From Heliopora coerulea (lineage: Eukaryota; Cnidaria; Anthozoa; Scleralcyonacea; Helioporidae), in NCBI GenBank assembly GCA_030142905.1, contig JASJOG010000623.1, positions 1 to 64,000 on the forward strand: DNA of 64,000 nucleotides, in the 5' to 3' direction. The notes beneath the pieces were generated by a model. It searched no databases. It was given only the letters and a program-made list of their open reading frames with translations, and was not told the origin of the DNA. A program made the translations under genes and the position numbers. How positions within the stretch are numbered: the stretch's first letter is position 1; every line of letters starts with the position of its first letter. Positions 35,618-46,839 of the stretch are shown here, piece after piece.

Positions 35618-37508
35618 TCCGGCGAGCACTGGAAGAATTTCGGTTACTTCGACCTACTGCTGGCTGGATAGTACCGTGGCGTTACACTGGATTAATGGCG
35701 GCGGAGAGTATCGTCAGTTTGTTGCAAATCGTGTCCAGAAGATACAGGAGCACAACATCGATGCTTGGAGATACTTACCAATGGCGGAAAATCCGGCGGA
35801 TATTGGAAGTCGAGGCGGATCGGTTCTAGACTCTGATTTGTGGTGGAATGGTCCGAAGTGGTTGTCGAACCATGAACTCTGGCCAACTAATCATGTGACC
35901 AAAGAAAGCCCTGAGTCTGCTGCGGAAGCCAAAGAGATTAAGGAAGTGTTGGCGGTTGTTTCTGTTGACGAATTGGATGAATTCGACAACTTGCTGTGGA
36001 AGTTTAATCTGAAGAAATCGCTTCGAGTGTTCGCGTGGATATCAAGATTCGTACGTTCGTGTAGGGGAGACAAATCCGTCGGGCTTCTTATTACAGCGGA
36101 GTTAGAAGAGCAAATGAAATGGTGGATCCGCAGAGTCCAACAACGTACCAGAACGTCCAACAAATTCCATGACGAGCAGCTGCAACTCAACTTGCAAGAG
36201 AATGGCAAGGGAGTTCTGGAGTGTCGCGGGCGGATTCAGGGGAGCTATCCGATCTATATTCCCAAAGAATGTGAATTAGCCACGAAACTGGTGGAACAAG
36301 CTCATCTTACGACCCTACATGGAGGTTTAGGATTGACCGTTTCAAAGATACGCGAAGACTATTGGATTCCTCGCCTGCGTCGACTGGCAAAACGCGTCAT
36401 TAAGTCTTGTAACGGTTGCAAGAGGTTTCGAGCATGTGCCCTCGCTTCGCCTCCTCCCGGTCTCCTTCCTAAAGACAGGACCCAAGGTTCTACAGCGTTT
36501 GAAGTGGTTGGCGTTGATTTCGCTGGTCCGATCCGGTATCGTCGAAAAAAGGGAGTCGAAGGGAAATCGTATTTGATTCTCTTTGCGTGCACTTTATCTC
36601 GTGCCCTTCATTTGGAATTGTTGCTAAGCTTAGAGACGGTTGAGTTTTTGGGAGCGTTGAAGCGTTTCATTGCACGTCGTGGCCGACCGACCAAGATCTA
36701 TTCCGACAACGGAAAAACGTTCGTCGCCGCGGCCAAGTGGTTGAAGAAAGCAATGGGAGATGAACAACTCAATGAATTTCTCGCTGATCAAGGAATTTCC
36801 TGGCAGTTCAACCTCAGCAGAGCGCCGTGGTGGGAAGGTCAATTCGAGTGACTGGTTGGTGTGTTCAAAGGGGCGTTTTACAAGACGATAGGATCTGGCC
36901 TGCTAACTTATGCGGAGCTGTGCGACGTTGTTCTCAACGTGGAAATGGAACTCAACAACCGACCACTGGATTATGTTGAAGACGATCTTCAACTTCCCAT
37001 CCTGACACCTGCATCCTTCTTGTACCAGCGACCTAACAGAATTCCAGAGTTGGAGCCATAGAGAGAAGAAGCAGACCTTCGTAAACGAGCATATCACCTA
37101 CGAGCTTGCAAGGAAGCTTTGTAGAAACGATGGAGTTCTGAGTACGTAAAGGCCCTCAGAGAAAGACACAATTGTAACCGGAAGGCTAAGTCTCTTAAAC
37201 TTAGTATTGGCGATGTTGTCATAGTGCGAAGTGAAGAAAAGAATCGAGCAAAGTGGCCACTTGGTATCGTTGAGGAGTTAATTACTGGAAAAGATGATGT
37301 GGTACGAGCCGTGAAGTTACGCGCTGGCAAGTCTTACTTAGAACGACCCATTCAACACCTTTATCCCTTGGAGCTCTCCTGCGACAAACGAGCGACCCAA
37401 GAAGTTGTCCTCAACCCTGAAGCACTACCCTTTCGCCCGAAGAGAGATGCTGCTGTTGCTGCTGACTTGAGAAACAATGATATTTTTCAATACGAACAGG
37501 ACCATTAA
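35618..37508 (+). pseudogene. BEL/Pao RNase H and integrase, with stops
   Basis: Continues the polyprotein beyond the LINE. RNase H end: CWLDSTVALHWI near 35660. Integrase zinc site: HLTTLHGG...CNGC (H-x4-H...C-x2-C). Catalytic D, D and E are in VGVDFAGPI, IYSDNGKTF and APWWEGQFE, all present. A GPY/F-like end (KWPLGIVEEL) follows. A one-base slip near 35640 and three stops in one frame (TGA at 36849, TAGs at 37059 and about 37122) break it. The stops look like C-to-T or G-to-A changes. Confidence 0.9.
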
Positions 37509-37581
37509 GTGATTACTATTTAGAACTAGCTTAAGGTTTCCGTATTACATGTGATACCTCATGGTTTCACATGGGGGAGTG

Positions 37582-37881
37582 TGTCGGAAACAGTTATTAT
37601 TTTAGCACATTAATTAATGGTTAATTTAGAATGAACATTTGGGATTATTATCATTATTGGGAACATTATTATTGACAATTGATTAATTGACATTTATTAG
37701 CACGTGCGTAGTTTTTTTGGTCAGTGTGTGTGGTGTTGCCGCAGTGAAGTGCGGAGTTCGGGTTTGTTTGTGACGAAGAGACTTTTAAATATACATTTTA
37801 TTTCCTTGTGTTCTGTGTTATTTCATTTGGCGTTTGTGAACGTGTGGGGCTTACTGAAAGGATCGAACCCCTTTTCCCACA
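37582..37881 (+). repeat. 3' LTR of the BEL/Pao element
   Basis: 300 bp, TGTCGGAAAC to TTTTCCCACA, followed by the AAAG target duplication. It is preceded by the purine-rich tract ATGGGGGAG, the usual plus-strand primer site. Confidence 0.95.
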
Positions 37882-37885
37882 AAAG

Positions 37886-39180
37886 TTGTACTTTGGTGAA
37901 ATCAAGATCCTCTGTCGCGGGCAATTAAACGTGAAAGTTAGATTGACTGGGTTCTTGTTTGTATTCACCGAGGGAAAAATATGATTCTACATCTAACATA
38001 TTTTCTTAAAGAAAACTAAATCTAGACTTTGTTTTAGAATTCTCATCCAACTATTATTGAGTGCAGTTGGCATTGGCATGTTTTAGTACGTTACATAAAG
38101 TTGAAGAAAGAACATTATGTACATATATTTCAATATTCGATATTTTTAGGAACAAATGTCCATGGTCCAACGTTTTAAGCACAAAGCTTTTTTCGAAAAA
38201 AATTCGCAGCGGATGGTAATTATCGTCTGTAAGGCTACTTGTCTGTGTTAAGTTGTCTTTGTATTGTAAACATGCGAAGAATTAAATGTTATATTTTCGA
38301 TGTTTCTGTTGAACAAAAACTTTCATCCGTCATGTCAAACAAAAACTTTGTTAATAACATTTTTCACCCGACCGTCACTATGGAATGCTGAACAGTCTGT
38401 GAAGGTGTTCTGGTGTTTGAAATATGTGTTTATGTGTATACGATACATGTATGTTTCGAAGTACTATTTATGGCAGTAAGGTTTGGGTAACTCTGGGTAA
38501 TTGAAGATGTTGGAATACGCTCTTGGAGATCCTGGTTAAGAAACAATTGTATGATAATCTTAAAGCTCACTTAACGTGCAGTGCTTACAGACAATATTAC
38601 TCCGCGAGATAGATCTCTTCTGACTCAGTTTCAGCTGTATAAGCAATTCAAGTCGCGGTCAAAGACGTTTTTTTAATAAAAAAGTTTAGCTAATAATAAA
38701 TTTGCCTGTTGTAATAACTGTAGTGTTTGTCTTCAGTCATGTAATCCGCAATAAAAATTGTCAAATTCATTTTTCGCTTTTTTCAAAAGCTGGAAACTTA
38801 TTAAATTATGTGTTTACAAATACAAAACCAGGCCGTTTCTCGTGAAAACATAAAATTATTTTTGTATGGTTTTGCCTCGAGACTAGGTAAGAGCAAGTTG
38901 AAGTGAATTAGCATTTGGGAAATGTTTGTTTAAGAGAACAAGCAAGATTTTCTGTTGCACTTTTTCAGCGGGTGGTGTGTGTTGAGGTGGTAAAAGAGGG
39001 AGAGGCTTCGTTGGACCAAAGTTTAAAAGATGAAATGAATAAATTGCGAACATTTCTACTGTAGATATTGGGAGATATGGGTTAAAAGTTTGGCGAATAA
39101 GTTTCTCACTTATTCATGTTGCTTTTATTTGATATTTTATAAATTAAACCTGCAATCTATGACCATTGCCTTTCGGAAGT
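37886..39180. other. Brachyury intron, right part
   Basis: AT-rich intron sequence with no exon, RNA or element recognised. Confidence 0.5.
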
Positions 39181-39189
39181 AAACTTACC

Positions 39190-39470
39190 CTACCTCCATT
39201 ATTCCTTCCCTTTCCTTCCCTTCCCTTCCCTTCCCTTCCCTTCCCTCCCTCCCTCCCTTTCTCCTTCCCGTCCCGTCCCTTTCCGTCCCTTCTCTTCCCT
39301 TTCCGTCCCTTTTCTTCCCTTCCCTTCCCTTTTCTTCCCTTCCCTTCCCTTCCCTTTTCTTTCCTTCCCTTCCCTTTTCTTTCCTTCCCTTCCCTTCCCC
39401 TCTTCCTTCCTTGTCTTCCTCGTCTTCCTTTCTATCGTTACCTTCCCATTTTCTCCTTTCCTTCCCTTCG
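39190..39470. repeat. CCCTT/TTCC polypyrimidine microsatellite
   Basis: (CCCTT)n, TTTTCTTCC and CCGTCC units on the + strand, just before the sixth Brachyury exon. The serine/proline/phenylalanine-rich ORF across it is a by-product. Confidence 0.95.
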
Positions 39471-40469
39471 CTCCTTTATCGTTTTATCCCTTTGAGTCAT
39501 CTTGGATGAAGATAACCTGATCACAGTTATCCCTTCTGTCTCATTCTTTAGATGGCTGGCTATGTTCATCTGATTTATACCCGACCCATCCATCTCGTCA
39601 TCATCGCCTTCGCACAACAACGTGTGACCGATTCACCCTACGAAATCACCACACCAACCCATATTCCACGACTTTTATGAAGAGACCATCTTCAGGTAAA
39701 AATACTTCCTTTCAGCTTAAATTTTGTATCATTTGACGGAGCTGTGCTTAACACGTGGTTGGTTGGATGTTTTTCCTGCTGCTTGGTTGGCTGGGTGGCT
39801 GCTTTGTTTTGCTTGTATAACAAATGGTTAGGAAAAGTGTCCTGGATTGCCATGTTAGCTTGCTGGCTGGCTGGCTGGCTATATTATATCTGATTTTTGT
39901 TTGTTGTTACATAACATCTGCTGTTTATATTTTACTGTATCTACTGTTGTATTCGTTAGCTGAACGATATCCACCATTTTGTTACTCCTGAGCAAAGTCA
40001 CGTAGCTTAGTAACCACGCTTGTCAAGCATTATTGACTACTGAGCATGAGAAATGTCCCAGTCCCTCTCGATACTGGTGTCGACTGCTATCACGGTGCAC
40101 AGCACCATCAAACAAAAACCTGCTGGATTTATTTCCGCATCTGACATTTTTCTGAACTGCAACACAGATTTGGGGTAATTTTCTCTATCTTGCATTTTAG
40201 GGTCTGCTCAGCCTTTGTATGAAAATCAGTCGTCATCTCTCGGGATCCTATCGAGAACTTCACGTCTTGGCGATCCCCACAACACCCTCTGGGTTCGTTC
40301 AACCACGTCCACATCCTTAGCATGGACTGCAAGTAATTTACCATATAACTCGATCTCAGACTCCTCACGGTATCTTCATAATGACTTTGGTAAGTTTTCG
40401 TCGGCTCCTTTCGCCTGCAACGGACGCTTGTCGACGCTGGCCTCGGGTGGCTTCGCCCCTTGGAGTTGA

Positions 40470-42670
40470 TGATGAAGAATGAAAACCTTCTGGGCTGTGC
40501 ATTGGCTTAATGTGAGTGAGTTGACATGAAGGTGAGCTAAAGGTTTGTTTACACTTGCGACTTTGTACCTCACGATTGACATCTTGGCGTATGTATTAAA
40601 CTCACGAGAGCATCGAGGACAAACTTCAGCGAAAAAGGATGTTGATTTACCTGGATTACACCCTGTTTACATTGTTCTTCGCTAAAGGTGATTGAACTTG
40701 CCAGGGTTTAAAAGACAAACTAAATCATTCATTGTTCAATTTACGTTGGTATTGTCATGGCAGTCTTTCAGTTCTTGCTTTCACCGTCTGTCGCCATCTT
40801 AGGAACCTCACTAGCCGTGAAGATGTTATGTTAATGTTGATTTTCGCGTTTTCAGTTTCTCTAACGGTTTGACGGTATCTGAATGAAGTGCAACACAACA
40901 CTTGTATGGGGACATATCGATTCTCGTAAAGTTTTCTTAAATATTAACACTTTGTGGAAAAAGTTGACTAACCTACATGATTATATAATTCCCCTTACCG
41001 AGTTTCGTGACTCTAGGTGCTTTGAAGTCGCTTCTGCCGTTTTTGTTATTTTTTTTTTCCAGTGGTTTGTATATCTGGGCGAAATCACCTAAAAACACCC
41101 AGACAGTTGTGAAACCTCAGATGGGCCACGCCTTGTACACTAAGTTGTAATACTTTAGAAAACAAAACAAAAGGTGGGCATGTACCTATATCAGTGTTGT
41201 TGTCTCTTCACTTGAAATTTGACCGCCTGTGGAAAGTACTAAAACCCGTTTGATGAACTATAGTTGATACTTAAAAGTACAAGCATGTTACGGTGGTCTG
41301 ACTATGGGCTTAAGTTATTCAAAGACAACGTTGGTGGAGTTTTGTCTCAATGGCTTTGGCCTCAGTAATGTTACAATTACTAATTCATTATTCTCACAGA
41401 TTCATGTAATTTAGTTTTATGATTGTAAACAAGACACGTTGGGACGAAAGTTGTGGGATAATTCCAATTGCGTCGAAAATATTTAGGAAACTCGAAGAAG
41501 TTCATGTTGCAATGACGATGTTACAGTCTTCTTTCTTAAAGAACTTCCATTTAAATATTCTGTTAGGTGCATCTATGTCAGACTTTCTGGGGTTTGTTCA
41601 TGAACTGTATAGACGAGAACAAGGCTATAGAGGCCTATAGTGCTTTAGATCGACATCAAGGGAAATTCGTAATGGTAACCATGATGGAGTGCTGGTAATG
41701 TCTTGACCAGTTGTCGAAACTACTTCCTTTACTTCGATGTTGCTCGTACCTTTCAGAAAATTATCCAAACTACATAAACCGTAGATCGTTCTAGCGAGAG
41801 AACTTAAGATGTTTTTGGACAAAAATCAGTTATATTTATTCTTAAGAAACCATAATTTATTTTACAGACTCAAAGGTGTAAATTGCAAACGGTACGAAAT
41901 CTTGACGGAATGTTGTTTCAATCACTCCATACGGCCACAATTATTTTATCATATATAGATCAACAGGGTAGATGTAGGGTAGACAGATTTTAAACCCAAC
42001 GTTCATATTCATAATGATGTAGCTTGTTATTCTGTTAACCCAAAGTGCGCATGATTTTTAAGAAACAAATTCAAAAAATGTCTGAGCCCTTGACGAGAAT
42101 TGAACCTAAAAGAAACCATCATGGGACGTATTAGTCTCAACGTATCTTACTTTCTATTTTTGACTTGGGCACCACACTGACCGATTCGGCTGCTTTTAAG
42201 TTCGTGACTTCATTTCCCTAATATCTTTGTAAACACTCCTGAAAATATTCTCTTATTAGTTTGATACACTGAACGTTATTTCTCACATCATGTTTCTGTG
42301 TTGTGGAGAATGAACAGAAAGCCTTGATCTGGCTTCACAGACCTTTCACGCTAGCTATAAGTCATCACTTTTGAACACTTCAACAGACATTTGGATGACA
42401 GTTATCGAAAGGTTTATTCGAGTTCAAAAAAAAAAAACACGAAATTTTCCGTTTATTTTGGAAAACTGGTGTAATAAGCGGTAGACTTTTGATTGCAGTG
42501 TCTCGGCCTCTTTGACATGTAAATTACCACGCCTTGGCTGTAATACTCAAAATGTGGTGGGTAGGTGTCCAATAGAGGTGGGACATACAATGCCTAAATT
42601 TGCCTAATACTGGATCTTACCGGAACAACTGTTGAGTAGATATACATTACCCTTGTCAGACATATTCGCC
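40470..42670. other. 3' flank of the Brachyury gene
   Basis: Presumed 3' UTR then intergenic sequence. Short ORFs (for example 41419-41640) show no domain. A weak B-box-like GGTTCAATTCTC is seen on the minus strand near 42105, without a good A-box. Confidence 0.45.
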
Positions 42671-42707
42671 AAATAAAATCTAACAATTCAGGCAATAAAA
42701 AACTAAT

Positions 42708-42735
42708 CGTTTTCGATCTATAAGATCATCATCAG
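42708..42735 (-). ncRNA. Hammerhead-like core, isolated
   Basis: On the minus strand CTGATGA (42735-42729), one T, a perfect GATC/GATC stem with a 5-nt TTATA loop, GAAA (42714-42711) and ACG. The layout is the same as at 1934 and 17388, with a different stem. No obvious foldback arms surround it, so it may be the end of a worn Penelope-like copy. Confidence 0.42.
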
Positions 42736-43329
42736 AGTTTATGTAGATTTGGTGTTATACAATCAGGTCACAGACAACAGTTGACACTTGCTTCGTGGCG
42801 TAAGATGTAAATGTTTTAGTTAAAAAGGGAAGTCGTGGTGAATTGTGAAGCATTTGATTTTTGAAAAAAACAGTTCATTTACTGCCCTCTTAGAATTCAT
42901 TTCAAGTGCTATGAAGGTTAACTATGATTCACTTTGATTAAGATCTTTCGTCTTCAGCGATCGACCATTTTATTTTGAGGTGTGTTGGACAATATTCGTC
43001 AAGTCTTGTGGAATTTAAGCACGATATTTCCATGCGCTTCCCACGTGCGGAAATTTTCTAGTAGTTGCGCCCAACCCCTCTCCAAAACAAGTTAAAACGG
43101 TCCGTTCCTAAGAGAAAAATTTTCAATCACCAGATGTTAAAATTTCGTCGTTTGTTGGTTTATTTTGATTCATAATGTCAAACTAGTGATGTCTAATCTC
43201 CTTTCCCTGTGCTAGTTCAATCATAATCCCTCTGATAAACGTTTTAACCTTTTAACTCTCAAATATCATTTTAGTTGTTAGTGACCTGGTCAGTTTAAAC
43301 ATTGAATTTTGCATGAACTGGACTCCACT

Positions 43330-43530
43330 CAAAGAGCGTAGTGTTAGTTTAACTCCATTGTCTCTTATCATTTTACTCATGCTAACAGTAGACGATTTTG
43401 CTTGCTAAAGGGTGCGACCAATGAGCTGAAAAGAATTAGCTCGTTCCAATCTACCCCCTTCTGTCCAGATAGGTGTCCTGTTATAACGCCAGACGATATT
43501 GCTTGCCAGGGGGGAGAACGCTGAACAGGA
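43330..43530. repeat. Two diverged copies of a minisatellite-like unit
   Basis: AACAGTAGACGATTTTGCTT and, about 100 bp on, AACGCCAGACGATATTGCTT lie in similar purine-rich contexts. It may be a worn tandem repeat. Confidence 0.4.
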
Positions 43531-44309
43531 ATGGGTTACGTTGATTTACACTGAGTTCACTTTACGTGCCGTAGATTGCGTGTAGATTCACATCAATGAA
43601 CGTTCTTCACTGTGATTTATTACGAGAACTATTCCCAACCTCAACTGAAACTGAATATATCATCACGGGACTCTTTTTTATGCTTTGGTATTTAATACAT
43701 TTATAGCTCTTCAGCTTGTTTGGATATCTTTGGTGGCTATGTTCTAGCTCCTATACGTTTTAGGATCTTGTAAGTCCTCTGCCTTTTCAACAGCTGTTTT
43801 TTTGGGCAGTTGCTCACCAACCGATATCACACACAGTGTGTTTAGTATACTATAGGTCTGTCTGTTCGTTATTTACCTCATGTTCTATTGAATGGTATTG
43901 CGTTTACGTATGGTATCGCACATATAGTTACAAGAAACATGTGGTGACGAATAAACTTCGATCCTTTCGCCGGTTTTTTTAGGAAATGTCTTGAATTTCT
44001 CTCTAAGTGAATCGCTCATACTGCCACTATCTTCCTTGCAGCACCAGCCAGCATGGTAGACATATTACCTGCTTGTTCTAGACATTGTAGTTGATCAATT
44101 TCATGCTGCCATTCCTCTTGATAGATCTTTTTAAATGCTTTCCAGAATTTTGTTATATTTTATTGATGATGTGTTTGGAGTATTTCTCTTGCTAATTGTT
44201 CATCACACTTCCTTAATGTTAGTATAACCATAACTACTTTAGTCAAACTATTATTTAGAGCTATATTCGATTCTCTATCACGAATATTTCAAACATCGAC
44301 CAGACAGGT

Positions 44310-44745
44310 AAAATCCCATGGCTTCTGAAGATTTTACGACAAATTTGAAACTTTCAAAATCAGCCCAAAATATCACAGTTTACGGCAAATAATATAGTTT
44401 TCAACTAATTTCAGGCACTTTAGACATACATTTTCCAGAATTTTGCAGGTCGAAAAATTTCACCAAAAAGTAAAGGGGTTAAACCTTTGGTTTTTGACCA
44501 GTTTTCGACCAATTTTAAACCTTTGAAATAAGCCTTAAATATGAAAGTTTAAGGCAAATAATATCGTTTTGCATGAATTGGAGGCACTTTAAACCGAAAC
44601 TGAACAAAATATTCGACTTCAAAAAATTCGGCCAAAAAGTAAAGGGGTTAACCTTTGGTTTTTGGCCAGTTTTCGACAAATTTTACACCTTCGAAATAAG
44701 CCATCAATATGAAAGTTCAGGTCATACAATATCGTTTTGCACAAA
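44310..44745. repeat. About 170-bp satellite family, cluster D
   Basis: Three units carry AAAGTAAAGGGGTTAA, then CTTTGGTTTTTG(A/G)CCAGTTTTCGAC, then GAAATAAGCC and ATGAAAGTT, spaced about 170 bp. The same family as clusters A-C, over 30 kb away. Confidence 0.75.
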
Positions 44746-44749
44746 TTGG

Positions 44750-45340
44750 GCTCAAAGCTTTCACTACTGTAAGTACTTTAAAATGAATGTGACAAAAGCG
44801 TAAATGGATGTCAATTCAAAACCATGAATGAATTTTTGCGTTGAGTTTGACGGTGGCGTTAATAATACTATATTTTCTGGTAATGAACAGCAAATTGTAG
44901 TACTCGGGCATAGTTACTTCAACGTCTCGGTTGTCCGCATGGTGTTAAGGCAATCGACTTGTGACTACTCACATGTGATAATATTACCTTGCTTGCCCAG
45001 GTTCTTGATTGCCAGTTTATAGGAGTAGCCAGAAAGAACACAACGGTTTATTCTCCAAAACTTTATTCCAGATTCAGTTATCGAAACTTTAATCGCGACT
45101 ACGTATCTACATACATCAGTCTACTTGCATCTGACTTCGTTCTTCTTACTCACACCGCTAATTTTTCACACTCTCTCTCTCGCGCACTACTTGTCATATA
45201 TTCAACCTCGTGGTTTTCACACTTTTCGAAACCGGTAATTAGTTCATCCTATTGGCTCAGGTTGCTTACGTTCAGGAACTCACTAGTTTTACTGATAACA
45301 GTCTAACATGTGACAATCTAACAATATAACCGCACTTGCC
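44750..45340. other. Intergenic, nothing recognised
   Basis: Only short ORFs without domains or splice context. Confidence 0.4.
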
Positions 45341-46075
45341 TCGAGCATTTCTTCACTTCTTGAAGTGAATATGTCCAAGTGCAAATGCACTTGGAAACAG
45401 GCACTTGGACATACGCACTTGTATGTTTGAAGTATGCAGATGTAGTATGTATGTAGATGATGACGGTACATCGTCCAGGTTAGATCAGTCTTGAGAAAGA
45501 CTGTTGGTGACTAACGTTTCAACGGCCATCTTCAGAGCCGTATAAGAGGAACAGTCAAATAGGTTAACTGTTCCTCTTTTCTACACTGTTCCTCTTTTTT
45601 TCTAGGCCGTCGAAATGTCAGTCACCAACAGTCTTGCTCAAGACTATACCAACCTGGACGATCTACTATCACCAAGATCTACCGAATCTATCTCAAGGGT
45701 TCAACCATTTACTTTATTTAAGTATGTATGTGCAAGTAAACAAATGTTTGAATACTTTAACTGCAAGGGGGGAATGTTCAAGAGCTCATGTGCAAGCACT
45801 GAAGACGTCTTCCCCCTTGCATATACAAGCACTCAGACGTTTTTCACTTGTACGTGGACACTTAGATACTTTTCCCTTTGCACATAAGTACTGCGTGCAA
45901 GTGGAACAATGTTTAAGTGTTCGTGTGCAAGTGAAAAATGTCCAAGTGAAAAATGTCCAAGTGCTTATACGTAAGGGGAAAGACATGGCTAAACATTTCT
46001 AATAGCTTACTTTAGAAGGGTTTACTGTGCTTATATTGACATAGAAAATGTCCAAGTACTTGAGTGCAAGGGAAA
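45340..46075. repeat. Region rich in TGTCCAAGTG / CACTTGGACA
   Basis: The decamer and its inverse recur: 45371, 45402, 45947, 45957 and 46047, with further AAGTG and CACTTG cores. A small palindrome CCAAGTGCAAATGCACTTGG lies at about 45374-45393. Embedded at about 45472-45670 is a foldback whose arms (CATCGTCCAGGTT / AACCTGGACGATC) enclose a degraded Penelope-type core on the minus strand. Confidence 0.65.
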
Positions 46076-46244
46076 AGATGTGTTTTGTGCTAACAGAAAA
46101 GGAGGACAGCGTCTTGGGAATATATTAAAAACGATTTTCTGGCTGCGAAATTAAATCCACTACGGACCAATCCACTACAGGATTAACTTGTACCAAGAGA
46201 ATTAACGTGGTAAGTCGAAAAAGTTCAACTCACGGAGGAACTGG

Positions 46245-46640
46245 AATTCCCCTGGGATTTCTTTTCACGAGTGAAAATCGGCCAAAATGCCATTTTTCAG
46301 TTAGTCTAATAAATCCCATGGGAATACTTACACCAAGCCGAAATCGACCAAAATGCCAATTTTCAGTTGGTGTAATAAATCCCAGGGGAATTCTTACACC
46401 AAGTCGAAATCGACCAAAATGCCATTTTTCAGTTGGTGTAATAAATCCCAGGGGAATTCTTACACCAAGTCGAAATCGGCCAAAATACCATTTTTCAGTT
46501 GGTGTAATAAATCCCAGGAGAATTCTTACACCAAGTCGAAATCGGCGAAAATACCATTTTTCAGTTGGTGTCATAAATCCCAGGGGAATACTTACGCCAA
46601 GTCCAAATCGGCCAAAATGCCATTTTCCAGTTCCTGTAAG
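46245..46640. repeat. 66-bp minisatellite, about six units, hairpin in each
   Basis: Each unit reads CCCAGGGGAATTCTTACACC, then AAGTCGAAATCG(A/G)CCAAAA, then TGCCATTTTTCAG, then TTGGTGTAATAAAT. TTACACCAA and TTGGTGTAA form a 9-bp dyad within every unit. Since 66 is a multiple of 3, two + frames and one - frame stay open with 22-residue repeats. None resembles a known protein. Confidence 0.9.
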
Positions 46641-46839
46641 TTTGCCTACACAAATTATGAGAAGGTACTTACTCAGATTAGAAGTTCGCTGAGAGGGATT
46701 CTTTCAGATGAAAAGATATTCATGTCTGAAGTAAGATTTATGGATGACGTAGTGACTGACTCCTGTCCTTCGATTGATAGTCTCTCAGCAAAGTATGAAT
46801 CAAAGTATACAGCAGCGTTCGCTGCGCTCACTTAAAATA

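Larger units (their letters stand above)
29955..37881 (+). mobile_element. BEL/Pao LTR retrotransposon, split by a LINE
   Basis: A complete LTR element of 7.9 kb, including a 2.06-kb nested LINE, sits in the large Brachyury intron in the gene's orientation. Two 300-bp LTRs, TGTC...CACA, differ at 9 positions by eye. A 4-bp target duplication AAAG flanks it (29951-29954 and 37882-37885). Order: 5' LTR, leader, gag-pol ORF, LINE insertion, RNase H and integrase, purine-rich tract (ATGGGGGAG near 37572), 3' LTR. The polyprotein is broken by the LINE, one frame slip and three in-frame stops, so this copy is not autonomous. Confidence 0.95.
26269..40469 (+). pseudogene. Brachyury-type T-box transcription factor, frame broken twice
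   Basis: T-box DNA-binding factor of the Brachyury class (mesendoderm/blastopore regulator in animals). Exons: 26269-26492, 26676-26945, 27450-27588, 27721-27782, 27919-27977, 39552-39695, 40201-40469. The N-terminus has the Brachyury-type CFTVSDILDAVDES. T-box segments: [101 protein letters not shown]. The C-terminus GWLCSSDLYP..CDRFTLRNHHTNPY..GRL..PW aligns with Brachyury, not just any T-box. Lesions: a TGATT tandem duplication at 26790-26799 shifts frame, and exon 4 lacks two bases at its acceptor. Undamaged it would be about 387 codons. The T-box is more diverged than typical Brachyury, so a paralogue is possible. The 11.6-kb intron 27978-39551 holds a BEL/Pao element. It could be a pseudogene, a defective allele or misassembly. 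Confidence 0.85.

Noticed and set aside
39166..39495. 109-codon proline/phenylalanine-rich ORF
   Set aside because: Product of the CCCTT microsatellite, with no domain.
45472..45670. Hammerhead-like core on the minus strand in a foldback
   Set aside because: CTGAAGA and GAAACG are present but the stem between them is too short and unpaired to call a ribozyme; kept only as part of the repeat region.
46207..46835. Overlapping 160-codon ORFs with 22-residue repeats
   Set aside because: They arise because the minisatellite period (66 bp) is a multiple of three; three frames on two strands are open at once.
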